This document shows positions 12,024 through 23,913 of a stretch of 64,000 bases of DNA, piece after piece. Each line of letters starts with the position of its first letter. The stretch's first letter is position 1. The DNA comes from Sepioteuthis lessoniana (taxonomy: Eukaryota; Mollusca; Cephalopoda; Myopsida; Loliginidae), in assembly GCA_963585895.1 (NCBI GenBank), contig OY757915.1, forward strand, positions 93,896,836-93,960,835. The letters are read 5' to 3'. Made by a program: the position numbers and the translations under genes. The notes under the pieces are model-generated. The model made no database searches. It was not told the origin of the DNA and saw only the letters and a program-made list of their open reading frames with translations.

Positions 12024-12358
12024 CTGCGAACAATACTGAACAAGTCCTGGAGGCAGCACCCCACAAAAAAGCTGCTGTACGGCCATCTACTAACCATCAC
12101 GAAAACTTAGATGAACCAGACATGCGGGACACTGTTGGAGAAGTAAGGACGAACTTATTAGTGACATACTCCTGTGGATCCCTTCACATGGACGAGCAAA
12201 GGCAGAACGAACAGCTAGAACATATATACAACAGCTGTGTGCCGATACAGGATATATCTCTGAAGGCCGTCCGGGAGCAACAGACAATAGAGACGGGTGG
12301 TGAGAGAGATTCAGGGAGATCTGTGCTGGCTGCGCGACATGATGATGATGATGACTTC
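12024..12358 (+). mobile_element. LINE-R 3' end fragment
   Basis: Recognisable pieces of the LINE-R C-terminal region are an NTEQVL/HKKAAVRP-type segment, RRTRHAG-like remnants and the 3' end CGACATGATGATGATGATG. Several frame changes separate them. Reading frames crossing it in either direction are not real genes. Confidence 0.75.
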
Positions 12359-13586
12359 TATTATCTCGTGATCTGCTCATGGCATACAAACAAACGACGG
12401 TAGGAGTAGTGCTATCTATGGATAATTTGTAATGAAGTAACCGCCTCTCACTACAAGAAACTCTTGTGTTCATATGTGTGACAGACAAAAAAAACGTCAA
12501 TTGTGATAACTCTGTTGTATAGACATCTTGTTCTTCGGTCAGGGTCGGTTCTCCTCTTCGCTTCACTGTTTCATCATCTTTATTTACAGATATATTCCCT
12601 TTACTGGGATGAATAACAACTAAGAAGTCTTCTTTTCTTATGTGAACTCATAACTTTATTCTTTTAGATAACATAACCGACTCCGTACGAGAATCGAGAG
12701 CGCCCTTTAAGCGACAGATAGAAATAGGTGACGATCCGTCGGCTGTCCTGGGTTAAATAATTAAAAGATAAAATCTAACATATTACATCAAGGATTTTGT
12801 CACGTGTCTTTACAATTCTCCAATGACAACCAAGATTTAAACTGCCCTTAAAGGTCATTTCGTGTCAATTAAACTGAGTTGACTCAAGATATCTTACCAG
12901 CCGCTTAACGGTTAATCGAATTCTACATTACCTGTCAAATAAAAGAGTCAGTCAATCTATTATATAATATTGCTATAGGTGTGAGAAACGGTTACACACG
13001 AGACTAAGGGGATTTTGAAGAAAGAACAATTGATTAATTACCAGAAGAGTGACAAGTCTAAATTCCAAGGCTAAGCTATAATCTTGTGAAAAAACAGATC
13101 TTTCCTTGACCGATTTGAAAATACCATTTCATGTTTTCATGTTTTTGAGATCGATTATGAAGGAAGTTATAATATCGGAAATAAAGTTGGTGAAATGTGT
13201 CTGTGACCACGTGTCTGATTTTGCCTTTACTTTTATGAACAGCCTTATCTTGTCCCTGTCTTTTCATCTCCGCCAACCTTTTTAAGACGCCCATAATACT
13301 GCCCAAATTTATTTACAGGGAACAGATAAATTAATTTACGATTACAATCCATTATAGAGAGGCGGTTCAAAAAGATTGATATCATTTGAGATTTACAATG
13401 TACTTCAGAAAAATCTAATAACTTGACCAATGCTCATTTGAAGGACCAAAAATTTTAACAGTTTGTGTACAAAAAACTCAAAATTCTGTATTAAATGTTT
13501 AATGGCTTATTTTCTTTTCAGATATGGAAATGTTATTCACTGGAAAATGTCATTCACTATCTATCTATCGCTCGCAACATTCTTGT
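12359..13586. other. No gene seen
   Basis: AT-rich and apparently single-copy in this window. Homeodomain-like TAATTA/AATTAAA words occur around 12780-12960, but no conservation can be judged here. Confidence 0.45.
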
Positions 13587-13938
13587 ACACGAGAATGTTA
13601 CGAGCAATAATGAACAAGTCCTGGCGGCAACACCCTACAAGGTAACAACTATACGGCCACCTGTCTCCAGTCACGAAAACTATACAAGTTAGACGAACCA
13701 GACATGCAGGACACTGCTGGAGAAGCAAGGACGAGCTCATAAGTGATGTACTCCTATGGACCCCCGCATACGGCCGAGCAAAAGCAGGACGACCAGCTCG
13801 AACATACATACAGCAGCTATGTGAGGATACGAGATGTAGCCCTAAATACCTACCAGAGGGGATGAATGATAGGGAGAAGTGGCGAGAGAGGATCCGGGAT
13901 ATCCGTGCTAGTGGCACGACATGATGATGATGATGATC
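13587..13938 (+). mobile_element. LINE-R 3' end fragment
   Basis: Good copy of the C-terminal region across frames, including NKSWRQHPT, RTRHAG and the tail segment with GRAKAGRPARTYIQQLC. It ends in CGTGCTAGTGGCACGACATG followed by ATGATGATG and then CTAT repeats. A 5'-truncated non-LTR insertion. Confidence 0.85.
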
Positions 13939-14035
13939 TATCTATCTATCACAGTCTTTTTTCCATCCATGCCAATCTGCTCATATTTATGAATCAATTT
14001 ATTTCCGGTCAACTTTAATCTTTAACTGGACATTG

Positions 14036-14286
14036 ATATGATGCTTAGAGTGTTCACCAATGGTCCGGGAGACCTAAGTTCAATCCCAGGTCGAATACAT
14101 ACCAAAGACTCAAAAAATGGCACTTGATGCTTCCTTGCTTAACTCTCAGCATTATAAGGTACAGATCAAGGGTAATGTGGAGCAATCCAGGGAAAGAAGT
14201 GGCGCCCTCCCCTACACCTTAGTGTAGTAGCTATCGAAAAAGGAGCCTTCGGCTCACCCTCGACTACGGTCGCCAACTTTACTTAC
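14036..14286 (+). mobile_element. SINE-C copy 1 (tRNA-derived SINE)
   Basis: tRNA-like head with B box GTTCAATCCCAGG and an A-box remnant (TTAGAGTGTTCACC). The body has ACTCAAAAAATGG, CTTAACTCTCAGCATTATAAG and CCTACACCTTAGTGTAG, and ends GACTACGGTCGCCAACTTTA. Close to full length compared with the other SINE-C copies here. Confidence 0.85.
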
Positions 14287-15054
14287 TTTTAATTTAATGT
14301 TTAAACGCCTTCTAGTTTTCAGTTAGTGGCATTTCTCCATCTGATTTTTTTTTTAAAAGGTATGAAACCATTAAACGTAGAATTTCTAGTCGTTTCTATA
14401 CATATTGTTAAAGGTTGAGATCATTTGAACCAGAATTGGTCTCGTTATTTAATTACGAAATAGAGACTAATTTTTTCTTAGATATCCCGTATTTCTGTGA
14501 GATGTTTATATTTATAGCCATTTATAGTGGGTGCATAGCGGCCAACTCGCTTTCAGTATCTGTTCATGTACTTTTGGGTTCATAAACAGGTATCCAGACA
14601 CATTCCCATATGTCTATATATAATATTAATACCATCATTAATCCAATGAATGTTTACAAAACTCAAACATTACTGTCATTAATACTATACGTAAACATAA
14701 ACGAATATATTGCAATAACCTTTACAAATAAGGATATCTTTCTCTTTCTCTTGCTTTAAGGGAACAAATAAAACGAGCAATTATTTGCTTTGTGGCAATT
14801 ATGTTAGTTGCAATAGCATAGGATAGTTAAGGCCAAAAGATGCGCACTATGTTGAGTCTTTTACTCTGATATGCGTATTACTCAAAATATATCTTCTGTG
14901 TTGTGAAAGCATTGCAAAGGATTTTTTTTACTAAAGAAATGAGGGGAAATTCAGGCAAGAAAGAATTGTCTTTTAAGAACAGTAGACTATCTGGAAGAAT
15001 ATACTGGGGCAAGGAAATAAGATTGTTATGGTTTTCCTGGTAGAATTGAATATA
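14287..15054. other. No gene seen
   Basis: AT-rich DNA without recognisable genes or repeat-family members. Confidence 0.5.
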
Positions 15055-15078
15055 ATGCGCGCGCGCATATACACACAC

Positions 15079-15117
<39 letters not shown>

Positions 15118-15147
15118 TCATTTCCTATATATATATATATACACACA
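15055..15147. repeat. (CG)n/(AC)n/(TA)n compound microsatellite
   Basis: A short CG run, an AC run, a long TA run, a brief break and a second TA/CA run. Confidence 0.95.
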
Positions 15148-15663
15148 TGGAATTTTTTTTTTTAAGTTATCAATTACAGAAACAAAAGTCAACATTAGTC
15201 CACTTGAAAAGTTTTTAAAAAATCAGATCCTTCAATATACATATATAATATAGTTTGTTATATCCATTAATGAAGAGTGCGCAATATCAGTGATATACTG
15301 ACCTATGCAGATGTAAGTTAGAATAGCATAGATACAGAGTCAATTGAAAATGATGTTTTTCTGGCTAATATGATCATTAGAACAAGATCTTTTGATCAGA
15401 TAGATAGATAGGTAGATAGATCTAAGTATATGGCGCTTGGTTAGTTTTTCGTCTATGTGATCATTAGACTCTCGGTTTAATGGTTACATACCTATTTGTA
15501 GGGTCCCCCACTAACATTAGAGTATGGCACATGGCGAGAAACTGACTGTCATCAAGCACCGTTGACTGTGTTTGTCATAATTTAACTTAGATATACAAAT
15601 GCTCGATAACCAATATTTAGCACACTTTACTTATGTATATATCAAACTACATTATAGATATAT
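15148..15663. other. Mostly unassigned; one unit related to the 35-kb array
   Basis: Around 15538-15605 the words GAAACTGACTGTCATCAAG and GTTGACTGTG recur. They belong to the spacer of the compound array at 35.0-35.9 kb, so a diverged single unit lies here. The rest shows nothing recognisable. Confidence 0.45.
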
Positions 15664-15715
15664 ATTTTTTCGGGTGTGTATGTGTATGTGCGTGTGTTTT
15701 ACAAAGAATGAATGC

Positions 15716-15789
<74 letters not shown>

Positions 15790-16267
15790 ACAAAGACTGA
15801 ATGCTATATATATCATCATCATGTCCTGCGGCCAGCACGGATATCCCGGACACTCTCTCTCCACGTCTCCTTATCATTCATCGCCTCTGGCAGGTCTTCT
15901 GTGTTACATCCCGTATCATCACATAGCTGCTGTATGTATGTATGTTCGAGCTGGTCGTCCTGCTTTTGATTGGCCACAAGAGTTTTGATTGGCCACAAGA
16001 GTGCATCACTTACGAGCTCGTCCTCGCTGGACGTTAACTAAACGGCTGGAGAAGAAGCTAGACGGTAATCATACAAGAATATTGAGAGCAATATTGAACA
16101 AGTCCTGGCAGCAACACCCCACAAGGCACCAACTATACGGTCACCTACCACCTATCACGAAAACTATCCAAGCTAGACGAACCAGATATGCCGGACACAT
16201 GCTATATATATATATATACGTGTGTGTATGTATGTGTGTGCGTATAAAGAGACCGAGGGCTATGTGA

Positions 16268-16333
<66 letters not shown>

Positions 16334-16705
16334 GTGTGTGTGTCCAAATACCGTGGGCTATGTAAACATATATATATATATGTGTGGAGGTAAGCATGCG
16401 TATCTGCAAAGAAGGAGGGTTAAGCAAATATATTTGTGTGTGTGCTCGTGTGTGTGTGTATATGTACGCAAAGACCGGGCGTTATGTAAATATATGTGCG
16501 TGTGTGTGTGTGTGTGTGTGTACAAAGACCAAGGGCAATAAAAATATTTATTAGTGTGTGCGTGTGTGTGTGCGTGCGCGTTTGTATGCAAAGACCTAGG
16601 GCTATATATATATATATATATATACACTTGTGTATGTGTGTGTGCGCGCGTGCGCGCGTGCGTGCGTCAAGGCCGAGGGCTACGTAAATATTTATTGGTG
16701 TAGAT
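15664..16705. repeat. Compound TA/TG array with a unique-word spacer
   Basis: TA and TG runs alternate with a conserved spacer word, variants of CAAAGACCGAGGGCTATGTA, at 16247, 16346, 16460, 16523, 16590 and 16668. Related CAAAGAATGAATGCTATAT words occur at 15702 and 15791. Units are about 60-110 bp. Peptides such as CVCVCV or HTHTHT crossing it are artefacts. A LINE-R insertion splits the array (15812-16203). Confidence 0.85.
15812..16203. mobile_element. LINE-R 3' fragment with inverted 5' half
   Basis: 15812-16017 is the LINE-R 3' end in minus orientation (ATCATCATCATGTCC... up to the CGAGCTCGTCCTCGCT segment). 16018-16203 is the adjoining upstream part in plus orientation (TLTKRLEKKLDG, LNKSWQQHPTRHQLYGH, ARRTRYAGHM). 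The two halves meet head to head and are neighbours in an intact element, the hallmark of twin-primed LINE insertion. A duplicated 18-base ATTGGCCACAAGAG-type word sits inside the first half (15968-16002). GCTATATATAT words flank both ends. Confidence 0.75.
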
Positions 16706-17536
16706 AGCTTCTTCAAAATTAGGAGAAAGCATTATTGTGATTTTTTTTGCTCATGAACAAAAAATCCTTTTTTTTTTTTTTTCCGATTCGTCCACCATTT
16801 TTCCGGTGTCAGAGGTTTAATTAAGGACGTGCCTCAGTCTGTGGTCGCGCGGATATGCATAAATGACATTCCCTTGCCGTGACTGGTTGCCACCGAGCGT
16901 GTGGAAGATGGTATAAGCGTCAGTGGATCCTCTGATCGGACATGTTGTATAGATAATCAGGGAGGGTCAGAGTCGAATTCTGGAAAGAGTAGGAGCTGGC
17001 ATGCTTGGGTAGATAGGGTTTTGTATCCAAAAAAAAAAAAAAAAAGAAGGAAAAAAAACAAAAAAAAAACAAGCGTTTTGCCAAAGAGATGAGATGAATC
17101 GCGATTTTGAAATCAGATGGGGGCCCAGTATCATGTTACTGTTTGCAATATGAATAATCAGACAAGTATGATAGGAAAATATGCTGTTTTTAATGTTGAT
17201 GATCTTAAGGTTGAAATGACCGCTAATAAATATTATGAGATTGTATTTGATAATGTTCAATGTTATTGACTCGATGATGGACGATTGTAAGAATTAAAGA
17301 GCTTTTTTCTAATATAAAATTCATTATCATAGACACTTTAATGAAGAAATTACCATATAGTCGTTAACCTGTCAATAGCAGTCCATACGTATGTTGTCAT
17401 CGTTTTCCGTAGGTAAGATCTTACTGCCAAGTTATGTGACCTGATCTATAAACGACCGTAGGGAAATTTGATCTCACCGATAAAGTAAAACGGAAAGTAG
17501 CACCACTTTGACTTCAACGAAACGTTTTTAAAAAAA
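16706..17536. other. Unassigned; A-tailed segment ending near 17075
   Basis: 16800-17028 is GC-richer and runs into a long A-tract (17029-17045, then A-rich to 17070). That looks like a retroposed transcript, but I recognise no source RNA. Nothing further is identifiable to 17536. Confidence 0.3.
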
Positions 17537-17852
17537 GCTGCGTGTTGTTTTGAACAAATTCTGGAAGCAGCAACCAACAAAAACAGCAAATAAACGGCCA
17601 CCTGCCGCCCATCTCATAAACTATCCCTAACATGCTGGGCACTGCTGGTGAAGTTAGAACGAACTCACAAACAACGTTATCCTATAGACTCTTACACATG
17701 AACACACCAGTGTTTGCTGACCAGCAAAAACTGACATTCATCAGCGGACACTGGATTCTGTCTGGAGGGCTTGACAAAAGCAATGGCTGATAGGAACGAG
17801 AAAGAGTGTCAATGAATACGTTCTTCCAGCACACTTTGATGATGATGAAAAG
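17537..17852 (+). mobile_element. Diverged LINE-R 3' fragment
   Basis: Aligns piecewise with the family: CAAATTCTGGAAGCAGCAAC (NK.WKQQ), ACGGCCACCTGCCGCCCATC (GHLPPI), AACATGCTGGGCACTGCTGG, and an end TTTGATGATGATG. Older than the 13.6-kb copy. Confidence 0.6.
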
Positions 17853-17963
17853 AAGGCATTTTGACTTTTCATGGTGGATAATTGATATTGAGATTTTTGG
17901 AAGCAATTGCTTTTTAATTTGGATTTTCTCCAATTTTTTTTATTATTGATATTCAAAAGCAGA

Positions 17964-18604
17964 TTGCCCGGTCGGCTGGAGCTGTAGAATACACCGACTG
18001 CTTCTCTGCAGAGGCTTAAGCCCCCCCCCCATCCAACAAGTGTCCTGGATATAACACTAAACAATCTGATAGTAAAGTTCCAGTGGTGCTGGAGTTTTGA
18101 GGAATCCAGAGTACCTCTTCATTGCCATTGCTCCCAGATCCATTCTGGCCCGGAATGATAGCACCTGATAGGGCCCTATCTATGAGTTAAATAGAACTAA
18201 CTGCATACTTATGCTAAACTGAATTGTTTGAATTAGAACTGTTTTACAAAACTGAATAGCTTAATTAGAAATTTTTTTGACAATTAGACTTTGTACATAC
18301 ATTTAAACAACGTGCCTATGCTAAACTGAATTGTTTGAAATGGAACTGTTTTTGACATTGAAACTCTACTTACAATAAATTGAATTGTTTAATAGAGAAC
18401 TGTTTTGGCATTTAACTGTGTGTAAACAAAATCTGTACTTATACTAAACGGAATTACCTGAATTAGAACTGTTTTGACAATTAAACTGTGTACTCATGCT
18501 AAACTGAATTGTTTGAAATATAGCCGACTATTTGCATAAAAATAGATTTGGTGTTAAATAACCTACAAAGGTTGACATGCCATAAAACCCAACCAACCAA
18601 CCAA
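17964..18604 (+). mobile_element. HRT retroposon copy with near-exact target duplication
   Basis: Complete head, a body of 50-60 bp units (ACTGAATTGTTTGAAATAG type) and a tail hairpin near 18550-18582, followed by (CCAA)n. Flanked by CAAAAGCAGA (17954-17963) and CAAGAGCAGA (18605-18614). In the head, the stem usually CCACTC/GAGTGG is changed on both sides to CATTC/GAATG (18141-18145 and 18153-18157), which keeps the pairing. Confidence 0.8.
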
Positions 18605-18834
18605 CAAGAGCAGAAATTCAATAATAAATTATAAGCCTGATGTATTTTGTTGAAAATGTTTGATATTTTAGTCCTGGCAATGAAAGATTGTGAGCCTTAA
18701 GATTTTTTTAAATATAATACTTATTATTACAGGCCCAATAATTGATTGGTTTAATCATTCTTTGTGAGTTTTTCAGATCAGCGTAAGCTGGTGGTATTTT
18801 AACGCTTGAAATCTGAGTGACAGTAAGTCTCTTC

Positions 18835-19440
18835 AGGTATTCAGAGCTCGCATGAATATTCTAGCCAATCTTAACGATGCTATCGTCTGGATGGTCTCGA
18901 TTCATCCTCTGATTTCCGAATCCTGCGATCTCCTTTCCAAGCTTTGGGGGACCGTTTCATGCGCACCAACTACAATTGGTATCATCATCCCCACCCTCAG
19001 AGTCCATAGTTTTTTTTTAAATTCTCTCCACAAGTCCAAATATCTGTTTATCTTTTCGACTTTTTTTCATTCAGTGGTTCGATAGATGACAAGTTTTCCT
19101 TTTTTTTTTCTTCTGTTAATTAACAATTAACACAATGTCTGGTCCTTTGTACGGGATCTGATCATCCGTTTCTATCCGAAAATCCTGGAGAATTTTATAC
19201 GTCTCATTTCTTCGGACAGATTCTGGTTTGTGCATATACCATTTGGTAGAATGGTCAATTTTTAGTCTCTTGCATAATTCCTTGTGATTCACTCTCCCCA
19301 CTCTTGTGTGTGCCTTGTTTTGTTCTCCTTTTATATCAGTTTGCTGCAATCGCTTATTATTTGATAAACTATCTCATCTTTTTCTACACGTGAATCACAC
19401 TTTCTATTCTGTTGCATATTATCAATTTTCGCTTTGACAT
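18835..19440 (-). mobile_element. LINE-D (Dong/R4-like) 3' fragment
   Basis: The minus strand encodes ELCKRLKIDHSTKWYMHK, PESVRRNETYKILQDF and a KGPDIVLIVN block equivalent to the RRPD endonuclease motif. The downstream end region is at 18835-18990 (variants of the RIRRVETIQT part). Several breaks. This C-terminal region is known from RLE-type (R2/R4 group) LINEs. Confidence 0.7.
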
Positions 19441-20136
19441 AACTAGTTCTTCTGGTATTGTTTTGTGTTGCATTTCGGAGAGATTCAGTTTCTCTCTTGA
19501 AGTTTCTCTTTCTTAGTCATTTCCAGGTCTTCTTGTGCGCAATCTCGCCATTTTGTCGCTTGAAGTATTCGTACAGTTGTTTTTCTCCCCATTTCTGTTT
19601 CCTAGTTTTTGTTGTTTTTTTTCTGTTTACCCTTAGTTACCATTGATGTTACTCGTCATTGCTTTTTAAAATGTATTCTTCGAACCCTTGCATTGTTGCA
19701 TCTACGCAATCCTCAATACTTTTCTTGACACATATTGTCTATGTCACCACTCAGATATAAAGACTAGTGCATAGTCATTAATTTCTTTCTCCTTTGTCAA
19801 TTTGTCTGAGTTCCTTCCTTTTCAATTCTAAGAATTATTCTTCTTTTTGTTTGTTTGTTTCTTCGTTATACCTCCTTGGGCACTTCCCCGTTTTATTATC
19901 TTCTTAAAAACAAAAATGAGAATCTTTACACAGAAAATATACAATATTAAAACAATATCTACAAACAGATCAAATTCTAGTAATTAATTCATTCGATAGT
20001 TCCCAAAATTGACCTCTTTTTTTTTTTTTTCTTACCATTATTTCTAAAATCATCTGATTCAGTCTTTATATTTTTTACGCTATAGCAGTTTTTGATCTGA
20101 TAAAACAATTTGTCCCGAAAATATATTACTCTAACC
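19441..20136. other. T-rich DNA, no gene seen
   Basis: Pyrimidine-rich on the plus strand. No gene or element recognised. Confidence 0.45.
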
Positions 20137-20836
20137 CCTTCATTGCTCCTCGGACCTGGATTAGTAATACCTGTTCGGGTCCCATCTATGGGTCAAATAG
20201 GTTAATTATTACTAGTTATTTGAAACCATACCGCGGTGTGCAAATTATTTATATTACATAGGAATACTTGATAAATAGAATTACTAATGTTAAATAGCAA
20301 TACTTTAAAACCATTTAACTGTGTGCAAAGAAATGATGAATGTTAAAAAGATTTATTAGTGTTAAATAGAAATATTTGAAACTATTTAACTGTGTGCAAA
20401 CAAATGATGAATATTAAATAGATTTATTAGTATCAGATATGAATACTTGAAACCATTTAACTGTGAGCAAACAAATGATGAATATTGAATAGATTTATAA
20501 GTACTAGATATGAATACTTGAAACCATTTAACTGTGTGCAAACAAATGATAAATATTAAATAAATTTATTAGTGTTAAATAGAAATATTTGAAACCATTT
20601 AACTATGTGCAAACAAAAAATCTCTAATAACTCGTTTAAAAATAAAGTTAACTACAATATTCGCTTACAAATCATATACAAATACTGACACAGTCGTAAA
20701 GTTTTCGCCACTGGTCCGCGAGATCGGAGTTCAATCCCAGATCGAGTTATACCAAAGAGTCAAAAAAGGGTACTTGATGCCGCCTTGGATTTGGCATTAA
20801 ATAACCTACAATGGTTGATATGCCATAAAACCAAAC
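20137..20836 (+). mobile_element. 5'-truncated HRT copy with SINE-C head embedded before its tail
   Basis: Starts inside the head (CCCCTTCATTGCTCC). About five 71-bp body units follow. From 20688 to about 20785 lies the 5' part of SINE-C (TTCGCCACTGGTCC, B box GTTCAATCCC), then directly the HRT tail GGATTTGGCATTAAATAACC ... GATATGCCAT. The SINE-C part stops within its body, so this is a mosaic, either a nested insertion with later loss or a template switch. Confidence 0.7.
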
Positions 20837-20839
20837 TAT

Positions 20840-22480
20840 AAACAGAAAAGAAAGAAAAAGGAAAACAAAATCATCATAATAATAATGACGATGACAATGA
20901 GAGGAATGAGGATAGAAAAATTTTAATAGAAACGTGAAAATATTATTCCGAGATGGAATAAAGGTGGAATAAAAAAAAGCGACTAGACGAGTAGTAATGG
21001 AATAAAAAATTAGCAGGATAAAATAAAGATGGGATAAAATAACAGTGATAGAAATAATGATGGGACAATAAAAAACGGGGGTAAACAAGGAAGGGATAAA
21101 ATAGAAGTATAATGATATAACGGTAGGATAAAATAAAAAGAAGATAAAATAACGATGATATGAAATAACGGTGGAAAAGTAGCAGGGAATGAAAATACGG
21201 GGGAATGGGGCATAACAGAAATTGGGAGATAAAATAATGATAGAATAAAAAGAATGAGAGAAGGAAAAACGATGGGACAAAAGAACGAAAGGATAAAATG
21301 ACGATGGCAGGGCTATCGAATAACAGAAGAATGGATTAAATTACAGAGGGATCAAAAAAATGAAAGGACAAAATGACGATGGGATAAAATAATGAAAGGA
21401 TAAAATGACGATGGGACAAAATAACGAAAGGATAAAATGACGATGGGACAAAATAACGAAAGGATAAAATGACGATGAGACAAAATAACGAAAGGATAAA
21501 ATGACGATGGGACAAAATAACGAAAGTATAAAATGACAATGGGACAAAATAACGAAAGGATCAAAAAATGAAAGGACAAAATGACGATGGGATAAAATAA
21601 TGAAAGGATAAAATGACGATGGGACAAAATAACGAAAGGATAAAATGACGATGGGACAAAATAACGAAAGGATAAAATGACGATGAGACAAAATAACGAA
21701 AGGATAAAATGACGATGGGACAAAATAACGAAAGTATAAAATGACAATGGGACAAAATAACGAAAGGATAAAATGACGATGGGACCAAAGAACGAAATGA
21801 TAAAATGACGATTGGATAAAAGGCAGGGCTATCGAATAACAGAAGAATAGATTAAATTACCGGGGGATAAAATAATGAAAGGATAAAATGACGATGGGAT
21901 AAAATAATGAAAGGATATAATGACGATGGGACAAAATAACGAAAGGATAAAATGACGATGGGACAAAATAACAAAAGGATAAAATGACGATGGGACAAAA
22001 TAACGAAAGGATAAAATGACGATGGGACAAAATAACGAAAGGATAAAATGACAATGGGACAAAATGTCGAAAGGATAAAATGACGATGGGACCCAAGAAC
22101 GAAATGATAAAATGACGATGGGATAAAAAGGCAGGGCTATCGAATAACAGAAGAATAGATTAAATTACCGGGGGATCAAAAAACGAAAGGATAAAATGAC
22201 GATGGCAGGAAATAGGAAGGCGATAAAATAGCGGCAGAATGAAATAAATTTCAGGGTGATCAACTAACGATGCGATAAATTAAGGAAAGGATAAATTAAC
22301 GATGACATACAATAACAGAGGAATCAAATAACAATAGGATAAAGAAACGGGAGAATGAAATAATGGTGGAATAAAATAAAATAAAACTACGATGGGATAA
22401 AATAATATTGAGACGAAATACCTGGGTGGGGTGAATTAATTTATGGTATAAAGTAACATGGGGATAAAATAAAGATTGTC
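20840..22480. repeat. 32-bp minisatellite with higher-order repeats
   Basis: The core, roughly 21350-22210, consists of 32-bp units built from GGATAAAATGACGATGG and GACAAAATAACGAAA. Flanks (20860-21340, 22210-22480) are a decayed version of GATAAAATAACG words. A punctuation block containing GCAGGGCTATCGAATAACAG recurs at about 21308, 21824 and 22132, giving blocks of about 515 and 310 bp. 32 is not a multiple of three, so the minus strand stays open in all three frames with FILSLFCPIVILSF-type peptides, which are artefacts. Confidence 0.9.
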
Positions 22481-22514
22481 TGGCTGTCGAGAGACTCGAA
22501 TCCGTGATCTAAAA

Positions 22515-22995
22515 CTAGATACTGGGGATGGAATTTGCACACAGTAAAATTATTTTAAGTATTGCCATTTACCACAGGTCATTCTATTCAAAATTATTCA
22601 TTCGTTTGCACACAGTTAAATGGTCCAAATATTGCAATGCAATACTAATGATTGAATTTGATATCAGTCATTTGATAGTACACAGTTAAATCGTCCCAAG
22701 TATTGCAATGCAATACTAATAATTCAATTTAATATCAGTCATTTGGTTGCACACAGTTAAATCGTCCCAAGTATAGAAATGCAATACTAATAATTCAATT
22801 TAATATCAGTCATTTGATTGCACACAGCTAAATCGTCCCAAGTATTGCAATGCAATGCTAATAATTCAATTTGATATCAGTCATTTGGTAGCACACAGTT
22901 AAATCGTCCCAAGTATTGCAATGCAATACTAGTAATTCAATTTAATATCAGTCATTTGGTTGCACACAGTTAAATGGTTTTAAGTACCTCCACAG
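22515..22995 (-). repeat. HRT body array, 71-bp units, no head or tail
   Basis: Six units, minus orientation, marked by GCACACAGTTAAATCGTCCC and GCAATGCAATACTAATAATTC. Several adjacent units are nearly identical, implying recent local homogenisation compared with the plus-strand body near 3.6-4.1 kb. Confidence 0.75.
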
Positions 22996-23765
22996 CATTA
23001 TATAATTTTTCTTTTCCACCATTTTTCATAAGTAGGATCGTTTCCGTTAAAAATGTACTATCTGGGTTCACTGCTTCAGATTACACTGGAGCTACTTTAT
23101 AGTATCAGTATGTAATATTTGTACCCTGGAACCTTCCACTTTTCCAAATGTAAGTTGTTTTTTTTTATCCAAAAGTTATTGTTATTTCCTATACTTTGTT
23201 TTAGGCTGCTTCTGATATCGGCAGTTAATAAATGTGTTTGTGTGTGACGGCATTTACCCGGGATCAATTGAGCCGGCTCAGTCAAACAAATTCTGCGCGT
23301 CCCGAACGAAGACCGACCAAGCAAGACGTTCCGAGGCTATCGGTGAGATTAGTGCTAGCTATTCGCAGTTTTAAAAGCGAACTCCATTCGGGCGCCAAAC
23401 CAAGATCAATTCCGCCTGCTGCTTCACTGTTCTGAGACTTGTTTTCAGTTGGCCTTCACAACACTTCCTTCAGCCCTGTCGAGGGACTAGATCGATGGTT
23501 TCTCGGATAAAGTCATCCGGTCGTCGACACCGAACATAAGCAAACCAGCAAAGACGTCTACTTACTGAACAGGCATAGAATACATTGGCTGTGTCAGATT
23601 GTGTTTAACTTCTTTCCTAAAATGAAAATTTATCACAATTGCAGATGTGTGGGTCATTCAAAAATATGTCCTCCTTGCTTGCTTATTACAGCCAAATGGA
23701 GTTGCATTGTAAATCGACCAAAGACAAAAGTTGTGAGTATTTTGATGGTTACTTGGTTAGATGTG
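22996..23765. other. Unassigned; GC-richer segment 23225-23580
   Basis: 23225-23580 is CpG-richer, with GAGCCGGCTCAG, TCGGGCGCC and a CGGTGAGATT donor-like word near 23339. This could be host 5' UTR or exon sequence, but no domain or second splice site supports a gene. Confidence 0.25.
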
Positions 23766-23803
23766 TTTTACGGCATATCAACTCTTGTTGGTTATTAAAT
23801 GCC
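23766..23803 (-). repeat. Orphan shared-tail hairpin
   Basis: ACGGCATATCAACTC ... GGTTATTAAATGCC is the reverse complement of the HRT/SINE-B tail, followed by a TA run. Confidence 0.55.
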
Positions 23804-23913
23804 AAATTATATATATATATATGATAAAAATAAAAGGAAAAGTGGATAAACCAAACACTTACCACGGGTTTAGTAGTGATATTTCCTTCTTTATTCAAGG
23901 ACAAACTTCTTCA

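Noticed and set aside
12002-12566. Two long overlapping frames (133 and 158 codons)
   Set aside because: Both cross a LINE-R 3' fragment and its flank; neither follows the LINE frame throughout.
15599-16716. CVCVCV, IYIYIY and HTHTHT frames
   Set aside because: Microsatellite read-through only.
16850-17070. snRNA or other small RNA gene
   Set aside because: It has an A-tail and a TATGCATAAAT word upstream, but the RNA matches none that I recognise.
21336-22096. Several long hydrophobic minus-strand frames (FILSLFCPIVILSF repeats)
   Set aside because: A 32-bp repeat without stops keeps all three frames open; peptides are identical in each frame apart from phase.
21350-22210. CRISPR array (32-bp repeats)
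   Set aside because: Units are directly tandem with no unique spacers, and the setting is an animal genome.
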